Source: Ignavibacterium sp. (GTDB taxonomy: Bacteria; Bacteroidota; Ignavibacteria; Ignavibacteriales; Ignavibacteriaceae). Taken from it: 64,000 nucleotides of DNA. The notes beneath the pieces are model-generated. The model was not told where the DNA came from, ran no database searches, and was given only the letters and a program-made list of their open reading frames with translations. The stretch lies in contig JAGXRK010000045.1 of assembly GCA_018335755.1 (NCBI GenBank), forward strand, positions 1 to 64,000, in the 5' to 3' direction. The translations under genes and the position numbers were made by a program. Below are positions 18,066 to 26,196 of the stretch, piece after piece (the first letter of the stretch is position 1; each line of letters starts with the position of its first letter).

Positions 18066-18710
18066 TTATTCTTCTTCTTTATCTTCAGACTTTCCTTTGC
18101 CAATGACTTCGGGTTCAGTTTTTTCTTCATCACCAGCTTCTTCGGCGATTGGCTCCTTATCTACCTTAGGATGTGCGACAGAAACTATAATCGATTCTTC
18201 GGGATTCAGAAACTCAACACCATCAAGTTTTAAATCACTAACATGGACTGAATCTCCAAGTTTAAGGTTCGAAATATCAACTGTAACAGATTCAGGTATG
18301 TCACTTGGCAGACACTCTAAATCAACCTTATGAAGATTTTGCTGAACTATACCACCTTCTTTAACTCCTATAGCGCTGCCAATTAATTGTATCGGGACCT
18401 CAATCTGTATTTTTTCTTTAACGTTGAATTCCTGCAAATCAAAGTGAACGATTTTGTCTGTAACAGGATCGAATTGAATATCCTTGATTATACAGTCAAG
18501 TTTATCTTCACCTTCAATATTGAGCGATATAAGATTGGTTTTAGAAGTAAAAACCAGCGGATTAATTGAACCTTCATTAACTTCAATAGAAATTGGCTGA
18601 ACGTTCTTTGAGTATATAACTCCGGGAACTTTGCCTTCTCTTCTTAAAGATTTGTTAGAAGATTTTTTTTCGTTGCTTCTTTTTCGTGCCTCTAATAATA
18701 CTTTTTCCAT
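18066..18710 (-). CDS. rplY: 50S ribosomal protein L25 (TL5/CTC long form)
   Basis: A 5S-rRNA-binding protein of 214 residues. The N-terminal L25 domain (to about 95) has the segment SNKSLRREGKVPGVIYSK and QFDPVTDKIVHFDLQEF. The beta-rich C-terminal TL5 domain (about 100-185) contains the VPSDIPESVTVDIS-like stretch (here LPSDIPESVTVDIS). An acidic Glu/Lys tail of roughly 25 residues closes the protein. It is the second gene of the prs-rplY-pth-hppA unit, 19 bases after prs. Confidence 0.94.
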   Translation of the reverse strand: MEKVLLEARKRSNEKKSSNKSLRREGKVPGVIYSKNVQPISIEVNEGSINPLVFTSKTNLISLNIEGEDKLDCIIKDIQFDPVTDKIVHFDLQEFNVKEKIQIEVPIQLIGSAIGVKEGGIVQQNLHKVDLECLPSDIPESVTVDISNLKLGDSVHVSDLKLDGVEFLNPEESIIVSVAHPKVDKEPIAEEAGDEEKTEPEVIGKGKSEDKEEE

Positions 18711-18729
18711 ATAATCTCCAAAAAACGGT

Positions 18730-19674
18730 TTATCCTTTATCTATGTTAAATAATGAGCTAATTGATTCGTTATTAAATGTTCTTAATAAGGCTTCAGCAA
18801 ATAAATCTGAAGCAGAAATTACTTTTACTTTCGATAACTTTAATGAACCCTTATCAATAGTATCGGTAACATAAAGTGTTTCTAATTCCGACTGTTCCAA
18901 TCGTTCCAAAGCTTTACCGGAAAGCATTGGATGTGTAATTGCACCAAAAATCTTTTTTGCCCCTTTACTCTTTAATGCTCTAATTGCCCCAACAAATGTT
19001 CCTGCTGTATCAATAAGATCATCCACTAACAATATATCTTTTCCATCGGGATCGCCGATAATATTCATAACTTCAGCCTGGTTATGCGAAAGTCTTCTTT
19101 TATCAATAACTATAAGATTAGAATTCAGCATCTTAGAATAAGCACGTGCTACTTTTATACCGCCAACATCCGGAGAAACTACCGCCAGATTATCAGAAAG
19201 ATCTTTAATATGGTTTATAAAGATCGAAGAACCATAAAGGTGATCAAAAGGTATATCAAAGAAACCCTGAATCTGAGCAGCATGCAAATCCATGGTAATT
19301 ACTCTATCTGCACCGGCTTCAGTAATCAGGTTCGCCATAAGTTTAGCTGTAATAGAAACTCTCGGTTGATCTTTTCTATCCTGCCGTGAATAGCCGAAAT
19401 AAGGAATAACCGCAGTTATTCTTTTAGCAGAAGCTCTTTTAGCCGCATCCAATAACAGCAATAATTCAAGAATATTCTCAGAGGGAGGATTAGTAGATTG
19501 AATGATAAAAACTTCTCTTCCTCTGATGTTTTCCCCATATTTTACCCAAATTTCACCGTCACTGAATCTTTTTAATTCAAGATTACCAAGCTCTTTACCT
19601 AATTTTTGTGCAATTCTATGTGCTAAAGGAAGGTTTGAACTTCCAGCGAAGATCATAAAGTCATTAACTGGCAT
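18730..19674 (-). CDS. prs: ribose-phosphate pyrophosphokinase
   Basis: This enzyme makes PRPP from ribose 5-phosphate and ATP for nucleotide, His and Trp synthesis. The class I signatures are present: FAGSSNLPLAHRIA at the start, FSDGEIWVKYGENIRG, GYSRQDRKDQPR (ATP/flexible loop), MDLHAAQIQGFFDIP, VVSPDVGGIKVA and the PRPP loop ILLVDDLIDTAGT. The length of 314 residues is normal. It is the first gene of a long minus-strand block of translation genes, with a good promoter and a hairpin in its leader. GAGGA lies rather far (about 13 bases) before the ATG. Confidence 0.95.
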   Translation of the reverse strand: MPVNDFMIFAGSSNLPLAHRIAQKLGKELGNLELKRFSDGEIWVKYGENIRGREVFIIQSTNPPSENILELLLLLDAAKRASAKRITAVIPYFGYSRQDRKDQPRVSITAKLMANLITEAGADRVITMDLHAAQIQGFFDIPFDHLYGSSIFINHIKDLSDNLAVVSPDVGGIKVARAYSKMLNSNLIVIDKRRLSHNQAEVMNIIGDPDGKDILLVDDLIDTAGTFVGAIRALKSKGAKKIFGAITHPMLSGKALERLEQSELETLYVTDTIDKGSLKLSKVKVISASDLFAEALLRTFNNESISSLFNIDKG

Positions 19675-19692
19675 AAGACAGCATTTCCTCGG

Positions 19693-19743
19693 GTCTATTT
19701 AAAAATAGACGACAAATATAAGTATTGTGATAAGTTATGTCAA
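19693..19743 (-). promoter_or_regulatory. prs promoter with a hairpin at the transcript start
   Basis: On the minus strand TTGACA (19743-19738), a 17-base spacer and TATATT (19720-19715) form a near-consensus housekeeping promoter. The -10 continues as TATATTTG. Immediately downstream an 8-bp inverted repeat (GTCTATTT / AAATAGAC, 19693-19710) overlaps the expected start site. It would fold at the 5' end of the mRNA, where it could stabilise the message or be an operator. The distance to the prs ATG is about 40 bases. Confidence 0.65.
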
Positions 19744-19816
19744 ATAAAAGATTTACAATGATTACAGCCAATTGTTTAATATCTAATATCTTAAAACTTA
19801 GCTTGAAAGAACAGAA

Positions 19817-20482
19817 TTAATCCTTTTTCTTTTTAAACAGGAAAATAACAACTACTAATAAAACAATACCGGTTAATATGTAAATCCAATACGGAGTTTC
19901 TTTTAACTTGAAGGGTTTAAATGTAACAGAAATGGTTTTACCCCTTCCGATTTCCGGAAGAGAGTATGACCAACTCAAAATCTGACCATATTTCCGAGTT
20001 GCATTATGCGTAACAATATCTCCCCTGAAATCTATGTTATAAGTAATGGAATATTTACTTCCATCAATACCAAATCCTGTTGTTATTGGAGGAATGAACT
20101 GAGTGTAGATTTTTTGACCAGAGGCACCATCTTTCAATGAGAACTCATATTGTGAAAAAACCTTTAGTTTACTTAGAGAATCTACGTGTGTAAAATCAAG
20201 ATGAACAATTGCATGCAGGGTGCTATCCGAGGTGTCGGTCTTAGCTTCCACATATGTTACAGTTGTAAATTCTGAATAAAATTCTTTTTTGATAGAATCA
20301 GGGTTAAATAACCCAATAGCTTCAAGAACAGGTACACTTTCTTCCTCTCTATAATCCATCCAGTAATTAATTTTTAATTTGCCGGATCCATCAGGATAGA
20401 TAATCATGTCCTGAACATAATTTATACAGCCAGATAAAAAAAGAAGTATTACAACAGTTAAAACTGCTAAAAATTTATTCAC
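19817..20482 (-). CDS. predicted lipoprotein with C-terminal membrane helix, unknown function
   Basis: A 221-residue exported protein that I cannot assign a role. Residues 1-18 are a lipoprotein signal ending in the lipobox LSGC (Cys19 at the cleavage site). The mature domain begins with IIYPDGSGKLKINYWMDY and is beta-rich. It ends with one strong transmembrane helix (WIYILTGIVLLVVVIFLF) and a KKKKD stop-transfer tail. A lipid anchor plus a C-terminal helix recalls the LppM/DUF3153 architecture, but I see only the layout and not a family motif. It is monocistronic, transcribed divergently from the FmdB-like gene. Confidence 0.7.
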   Translation of the reverse strand: MNKFLAVLTVVILLFLSGCINYVQDMIIYPDGSGKLKINYWMDYREEESVPVLEAIGLFNPDSIKKEFYSEFTTVTYVEAKTDTSDSTLHAIVHLDFTHVDSLSKLKVFSQYEFSLKDGASGQKIYTQFIPPITTGFGIDGSKYSITYNIDFRGDIVTHNATRKYGQILSWSYSLPEIGRGKTISVTFKPFKLKETPYWIYILTGIVLLVVVIFLFKKKKD

Positions 20483-20590
20483 AAATAGTATCCCGATGAA
20501 AATTGGAATCTTATAAAATTTAATTGCATCAAATTTATGGAATTTTTAATTCTAATTCATTAAGTATTGCCCCTTATTAAAAGGATTATT

Positions 20591-20860
20591 ATGCCAACAT
20601 ATGATTATAAATGCAATATTTGTCAGCACTCATTTGAATTATTTCAATCGATGAGTGCAGAACCAATTACTTGTTGTCCTGTGTGTAATGGAGAAGTGAA
20701 AAGATTAATTGGAACAGGAGCCGGAACAATATTTAAAGGCAAGGGGTTTTATCAAACTGATTATAAAAGTTCTAGTGATACATCTAAAAAGTCTGATATT
20801 AAACCTGAATCAGTAGAAAACAAAAGCACACCAAAAGCCAAGCCTGAATCTGCAGATTGA
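20591..20860 (+). CDS. FmdB family zinc-ribbon protein
   Basis: A 89-residue protein beginning with the FmdB regulator-type domain MPTYDYKCNICQHSFE. The first ribbon half is CNIC and the second is CCPVC near residue 30, followed by GAGTIFKGKGFYQTDYK, which is typical of the family. The open frame extends 8 codons upstream, but the ATG at 20591 gives the conserved MPTYDY start and has AAAAGG 7 bases before it. The C-terminus is a Lys/Ser/Pro-rich disordered tail. The molecular role of this family is not established; some members are annotated as regulatory. Confidence 0.85.
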   Translation: MPTYDYKCNICQHSFELFQSMSAEPITCCPVCNGEVKRLIGTGAGTIFKGKGFYQTDYKSSSDTSKKSDIKPESVENKSTPKAKPESAD

Positions 20861-20878
20861 CATTAATTTTAATATTAT

Positions 20879-20902
20879 AGGATTCCAATTATCTGGAATC
20901 CT
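20879..20902. terminator. hairpin between convergent genes
   Basis: A 9-bp perfect inverted repeat (AGGATTCCA / TGGAATCCT) with a 6-nt loop lies 18 bases after the FmdB-like gene and 28 bases after the facing minus-strand gene. Neither side has a clean T run, so it may act as a weak terminator. Confidence 0.5.
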
Positions 20903-20930
20903 CAAATAAATTTAATTAAACAAAGTTTTA

Positions 20931-23900
20931 TTAAAAATCAGCACCTAGCGAAAAATAATAGCGAGGTGATGAAAATCCATCAAAATTATAAGCCCAGGCC
21001 ACATCGAAACGAACAAGAAAATACAAAAGGTAAAGTCTTGCACCTAATCCAGTACCTATCAATAGATCTTTTGAAATAAGGTTGCCATTTTCATTTCTGG
21101 CAAACAACTTTAATTTTTCTGTTTGATTCCAGGCTGCCCCGGCATCAATGTATGCAACTCCCAATATATTGCTAAATAAAATAGGCAATGCGCCAGGCAC
21201 CAGATAACGGATCAGGGGGAATCTTAATTCATAATTGATCAATGCATATTTTGTTCCTATCCTTTCAGCATAATCATATCCTCGTAAGGGAAGAGCAGCA
21301 GTTAGAAATGCAAAATCTGACACTGATTCTAATGGGACTTCTGTTGTAGCAAAAGTCCGGTTTATCCAGTTCTCTGTTCCTCCAAGGAAGAAGCGCTGAG
21401 CATTAGCACCGCCTGAATATCCTGTTGAAAATCTCATAACAAAGGAATAATCGGTCCAGAACCGAAGGTAAGTTCTATAATCACCAGCTAAGGTATAAAA
21501 ACTTAATCTTTTACTATTTATTCCAGGATTGCCATACAGATCCAACCTATACCTGGTACCCTCAATAGGACTGGTATATCCCCATAGAACATTATCGTGC
21601 ACAAAACTTAGGGAAGGAACGAAAAAGTTAGCTTCATCAACAGGTTCGCTTATATCATCCAGATTTTCAGCTCTTACATTAAACCAATTAATACCAGCTT
21701 CAAATCTGTAAAAAGTGTTTAACGGAAAATTAGCACTAATAGCGGCACCATAATTTCTGAATCGGAACAAATCAGCAAAATTTCCTCTTATCAGTCGAAC
21801 AAATCGAGCTGTGTGAAATCCCTGGAAACCTAAATTAATCCTATCCGGTAAATAATAATACGCCAGACCAAAATCACTATTCTTCAAATCTATTTGGAGT
21901 CCGGTAACACCAATTAACCTATGATTGCCTAAAACATCACTAAAAGAAATTATTGTTGTACCGATTAAACCATAAATAGTATTATAGCCGGCATTTGCGT
22001 ATACAAGATCCGGAGCAAAACTTATTTTATAACGATTAACTATAAAATCGCCATTTTCGTCAAGATTATCCTTAGGTTTTAACGAATCCAATAGTGCTTC
22101 ATCATCTGTAGCTGATGAATCACCGGGTTTACCAAAAATAAAATTACTGAAGTCATCCTTAAGCCCTTCAGAACTTGATTTTGAAGTATCAATTACATTA
22201 CCTGTGAAAATTAAAATATCAGTTTTTTTTGTATCAACAGAATCGTCAAATATTTGAACTAATTCTTCTTCAGAATCTTCATCTGTTTTTCTTTCTCTTG
22301 CCTGGGTTAGTTTTGCTATATACTTTGTAGGTTCTAAGGACTCCAGATCAGTTTTAGGTTCAAAAGGATTATTCATTAAGAACAGATTAAAGCTTGCCTT
22401 ATAAAGTGTTGAGTAAACAAGTTTCTTTGAATCCTTAGAGGTTGAAAGTTGATACAAACCAGTTATTGAATTAGTAATCGGTATGAATGAATCACTATCT
22501 GAATTCAGGTCTTTTACATAAATATTATTTATGCCATTTAAATCAGAAATAAATATTAGTCGATTTCCATTTGCATCTTCCCTTGGTGAAGTTTCATTAC
22601 TAAAGGGGAGATCAGTAATGCGCGCAATTTTATTATCTTTTAAGTTGATTGAATATATATCAGTTTGTAAATGCTCATGCTCATAAATTTTAAAGTTTTC
22701 AGTCAGATGGGTATTATCCAAATAAGAACCGCGGTCTGAAGCAAAATATATTTTAGTATCATCAAAAGACCATGCAGGATCACTATCAGTGAATATATCA
22801 TCTGTTAAATTTGTTAATTCATTTGTTTCCAGATCAAAAAGATAAACATCCGACTGTTTTTTATTTTGCCCAACAAAAGCTAAATGTCTGCCTTTGTTAG
22901 ACCAGGTAACACTTTGAATAGCTTCAAGTCTTACCGGCAGGGTTTTTCTTTTTTCAGTTTCAACATTAATTACGTAAATAACATCATAACCTTTGCTTTT
23001 AGCTGAAAGAGCTATGCTTGTACCATCCGGCGACCAAGTTAAACCGGGTGTTAATATATTTAATTCTTCAAAATCAGGTGTTCTGTTACCCTCAACAAGC
23101 CTTTTTATAATTTTACCGTCTACGGCATTCATTAAATATACATCGAAATAAAAGTTCCTATTTGTGATGAACGCAATTTTATCACCCTGTGGAGAGATTG
23201 CGGGACTCGTATTGTAAAAGCCATCATTTTTTTCGGGATCAGTTAAACGTTTAGAAAATTCTTCCGGATCTTCCCGCAGAGCAACGTCAGGCCAATAAGT
23301 TCTTTTAATATCTTTACGCCATCGTTCGTTAAGTTCTTTTATTTCCAGTCCGAGAGTACTTTTTATAGCTTCATTAACATTGTTAAGACCCTTTATTTTA
23401 TTAAGAAGCTCTCCAATTTTTTCCTTACCATATTTATTTGCTATATAGTAGAATACTGATTGACCGCCTCGATAAGCAAAATATCCTCCAAGTCTGTTTA
23501 TATCTGGTAAATACTCGCTAATTGCAGCCTCACGAATAAACATATCGGTATCCACGTCCCATCCCAAAGCTTCAAATTCGGCAAGCCCTTCACTAAACCA
23601 AAGGGGAAATGTAAGGGAAATATTGTTTGCAATGATATTTTGTAACGAACCACCATAAAACATATCATTCATCACGGCATGAACAAGTTCGTGATGAATT
23701 AAATGCCTGAACTGACTGTATGAACCATTGAATTGAACTACCACTCTGTTTTTGAATAACTCTGTAAATCCCTGAATGCCTTCACTTAATGACTGATCAA
23801 TTACGTTTGTTTCCTGAAAATCGTTCTGAGAATTATATACAATCAAGGTTATACGATTGTTGATTCTGAACCTGAAGGTTTTTTGTATTGAGCTTAAAGC

Positions 23901-24089
23901 TTTTTCAGCAGCGTGTGCGGCAAACTCTGTAATAGTTTCACCGCCATTGGTGAAATAAATATCAAAATGATCAGTCTGTATATAAAACCAATCAAAGTTT
24001 TTATACTGCACTTTATTCTTACCGAACTGGGCAAATGCAGTTCCACTAAAAAGAAGTAAAATCACAAATAATAATTTAAAATTTCTCAT
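20931..24089 (-). CDS. metalloprotease-like / beta-propeller / outer-membrane barrel protein
   Basis: A 1052-residue exported protein with three parts. After a signal peptide (cleavage near FAQF, residue 21) comes a gluzincin-like domain (about 25-260). It has HELVH at 133-137 and a downstream FSEGLAEFE with Glu167 or Glu171 as probable third zinc ligand, as in the peptidase MA family. Residues about 285-600 hold TolB/PD40-type propeller repeats (for example SPQGDKIAFITN, SPDGTSIALSA). After an acidic Ser-rich linker (about 625-690), the rest is rich in alternating aromatic strands and ends RYYFSLGADF, as in a BamA/Omp85-like barrel. It starts 10 bases after rnr. The full fold combination is seen here; function is unknown. 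Confidence 0.8.
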   Translation of the reverse strand: MRNFKLLFVILLLFSGTAFAQFGKNKVQYKNFDWFYIQTDHFDIYFTNGGETITEFAAHAAEKALSSIQKTFRFRINNRITLIVYNSQNDFQETNVIDQSLSEGIQGFTELFKNRVVVQFNGSYSQFRHLIHHELVHAVMNDMFYGGSLQNIIANNISLTFPLWFSEGLAEFEALGWDVDTDMFIREAAISEYLPDINRLGGYFAYRGGQSVFYYIANKYGKEKIGELLNKIKGLNNVNEAIKSTLGLEIKELNERWRKDIKRTYWPDVALREDPEEFSKRLTDPEKNDGFYNTSPAISPQGDKIAFITNRNFYFDVYLMNAVDGKIIKRLVEGNRTPDFEELNILTPGLTWSPDGTSIALSAKSKGYDVIYVINVETEKRKTLPVRLEAIQSVTWSNKGRHLAFVGQNKKQSDVYLFDLETNELTNLTDDIFTDSDPAWSFDDTKIYFASDRGSYLDNTHLTENFKIYEHEHLQTDIYSINLKDNKIARITDLPFSNETSPREDANGNRLIFISDLNGINNIYVKDLNSDSDSFIPITNSITGLYQLSTSKDSKKLVYSTLYKASFNLFLMNNPFEPKTDLESLEPTKYIAKLTQARERKTDEDSEEELVQIFDDSVDTKKTDILIFTGNVIDTSKSSSEGLKDDFSNFIFGKPGDSSATDDEALLDSLKPKDNLDENGDFIVNRYKISFAPDLVYANAGYNTIYGLIGTTIISFSDVLGNHRLIGVTGLQIDLKNSDFGLAYYYLPDRINLGFQGFHTARFVRLIRGNFADLFRFRNYGAAISANFPLNTFYRFEAGINWFNVRAENLDDISEPVDEANFFVPSLSFVHDNVLWGYTSPIEGTRYRLDLYGNPGINSKRLSFYTLAGDYRTYLRFWTDYSFVMRFSTGYSGGANAQRFFLGGTENWINRTFATTEVPLESVSDFAFLTAALPLRGYDYAERIGTKYALINYELRFPLIRYLVPGALPILFSNILGVAYIDAGAAWNQTEKLKLFARNENGNLISKDLLIGTGLGARLYLLYFLVRFDVAWAYNFDGFSSPRYYFSLGADF

Positions 24090-24099
24090 ATATGATACC

Positions 24100-26196
24100 T
24101 TAATTAACGATTACAAAATCTAATACGGCTTTTTCTTTATCTACCCGCACTAATTTTACGTTGACCCTATCACCTAAACGAAATTGTCTTTTATTAGCTT
24201 TTCCAATTAATGAATATTTTTTTTCATCGTAAACATAAAAATCATCCTCCAAATCTCTTAATCGGATCAAACCTTCAGCTAATACATCTGTAATTTTAAT
24301 AAAAATCCCGAAATTTGTAATACCAGAAATAATAGCGGGAAATTCTTCCCCTATTTGGTCTGATAGAAATTCAATCTGTTTTAGTTTTACTGAAAGCCGT
24401 TCGGCTTCTATAGCATTTCGTTCACAGAAAGATATGTGATCGCACATATCATCAAGTTGGATATGAGTATATGGATTTTTCTTGTTACCATTATTATAAT
24501 GTAATAAAAGTCGATGCACTATAAGGTCTGAATATCTTCTTATGGGTGAGGTAAAATGCGAATAAAATTTAAAACCCAATCCGTAATGACCAATATTATC
24601 GGGCGAGTAAGCGGCTTTTGCCATAGATCTGATAGCAAGTTCATTTATTAGTGCTTCTTCCGGTTTACCTTTAACATCCTTCATTAATTTTTGAAATTGA
24701 AGGGCTTTGGATTTGGATGCAGGGTCAAACACATACCCGAGGGATTTTACGAATCTGGCAAACTCGAATATCTTTTCCTGGTCAGGGTCGTCGTGAATTC
24801 TGTAAACAAAGGGTCTTGGAGTTCCGCTTTTTGGCTGAGCGATATGTGTAGCGACTATTTTATTAGCCAGGAGCATAAACTCTTCAACCAACATATTACT
24901 TTCTTTTACTTCCTTCTTCAAGACTTTAATGGGTTTGCCATTTTCATCAAGTTCAAATTTTATCTCTGCTGTAGCAAAATCGAAACTGCCCGATTGCATT
25001 CGCTTTCTTCTTAGTGTTATTGCAAGTTTATTAAGTAAGGTAATTTCATCAGTAAAGTCCCCTTCTCCTTTTTCAATTATTTCCTGAACTTCTTCGTAAG
25101 TAAATCTTCTTTTACTATTGATTACAGTTTTCTCAATTTTATAATCTATTAGCTTCCCACGCCTATTCATTTCGGCAATTACAGAGTAAGTAAGCCGGTC
25201 TTGATCAGGAACAAGTGAACAAATGTTATTTGATAATTTTTCAGGCAGCATAGGAATTACTTTACCCACAAAGTAAACACTATTACCCCTGGTAAAAGCT
25301 TCTATATCAAGTTCAGTTTGTATATTAACATAATGGCTAACATCTGCTATATGGATACCAATCTTAAAATTGCCGTTTTCAAGTTCTTCCACTGAAAGTG
25401 CATCATCAAAATCTTTTGCGTCAATGGGATCAATAGTAAAAACATTTTTATCTCTAAAATCCAATCTGCTTTTAAGATCTGCGGGTTTAATTACTGCTTC
25501 AATTTTGTCAGCTTCGTTAAGACAGCTGTCTGAGAACTTGTACTTTAAACCAAATTCCCTTGCAAGTGCTACAACACCGGCATCCAAAGAACCGTCTCTT
25601 CCTAATACTTCAATTATTTCACCTTCCGGATTTCTGACGGTATCATCCCACTCAATATTACTTGCAACAACCCGATCTCCTTTTTTGGCTCCCTTCAACT
25701 TATTTTCGTTGATATATATATCTTTATGTATAGCCGGATCATCTGGTGTGATAAAATAAAACGATTTTGATTTTTTCAGCACACCGGGAATTTCAACTTT
25801 TTTTCTTTTCAGAATTCTGATTATTTGACCTTCAAGATTTTTTCCCTTCTGTTTTGCCAGCAATTCAACTTCCACCTTATCCCCATCGAAAGCTGTTCCA
25901 ATATTTCTAGAGGCAATAAAAATATCACCAATGTCCTTCGAATCAGGTGAAACAAATCCGTAACCATTCGAATTTACTTCAAGAGTGCCGGTAATTTTAT
26001 TCGATGCCGGGATAGTATTCAGCTTAAAGCGTTTTCCGGATTTAACAAGAAATAATTCTTCAGTAAGTTTGTGTAAAACACTCTTAAGTTCAGCATATTC
26101 ATAATCAGATACTAAATCCAGATTACGAGCTATATCTTTCGTTTTAAACCCTCTGGTCGGATTTTTTTTAAAGAATGATTTTATTTCTTTTTTCAT
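24100..26196 (-). CDS. rnr: ribonuclease R
   Basis: A processive 3'-5' exoribonuclease that degrades structured RNA and takes part in RNA quality control. Order of domains: N-terminal winged helix (1-60), cold-shock OB domains (about 65-210, with GYGFVSPD), catalytic RNB domain with TIDPIDAKDFDDAL (the metal-binding Asp cluster) and HIADVSHYV, and a C-terminal S1 domain (about 625-698, GITNFGIFIKI). At 698 residues it lacks the long Lys-rich tail of the E. coli enzyme. Its ATG directly adjoins the tamB stop (26196/26197), so it is translated within the heptose-tamB operon. Confidence 0.94.
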   Translation of the reverse strand: MKKEIKSFFKKNPTRGFKTKDIARNLDLVSDYEYAELKSVLHKLTEELFLVKSGKRFKLNTIPASNKITGTLEVNSNGYGFVSPDSKDIGDIFIASRNIGTAFDGDKVEVELLAKQKGKNLEGQIIRILKRKKVEIPGVLKKSKSFYFITPDDPAIHKDIYINENKLKGAKKGDRVVASNIEWDDTVRNPEGEIIEVLGRDGSLDAGVVALAREFGLKYKFSDSCLNEADKIEAVIKPADLKSRLDFRDKNVFTIDPIDAKDFDDALSVEELENGNFKIGIHIADVSHYVNIQTELDIEAFTRGNSVYFVGKVIPMLPEKLSNNICSLVPDQDRLTYSVIAEMNRRGKLIDYKIEKTVINSKRRFTYEEVQEIIEKGEGDFTDEITLLNKLAITLRRKRMQSGSFDFATAEIKFELDENGKPIKVLKKEVKESNMLVEEFMLLANKIVATHIAQPKSGTPRPFVYRIHDDPDQEKIFEFARFVKSLGYVFDPASKSKALQFQKLMKDVKGKPEEALINELAIRSMAKAAYSPDNIGHYGLGFKFYSHFTSPIRRYSDLIVHRLLLHYNNGNKKNPYTHIQLDDMCDHISFCERNAIEAERLSVKLKQIEFLSDQIGEEFPAIISGITNFGIFIKITDVLAEGLIRLRDLEDDFYVYDEKKYSLIGKANKRQFRLGDRVNVKLVRVDKEKAVLDFVIVN

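Noticed and set aside
19693..19710. Hairpin near the prs start as a riboswitch
   Set aside because: Too short and simple, and it overlaps the predicted transcription start; kept only as part of the promoter entry.
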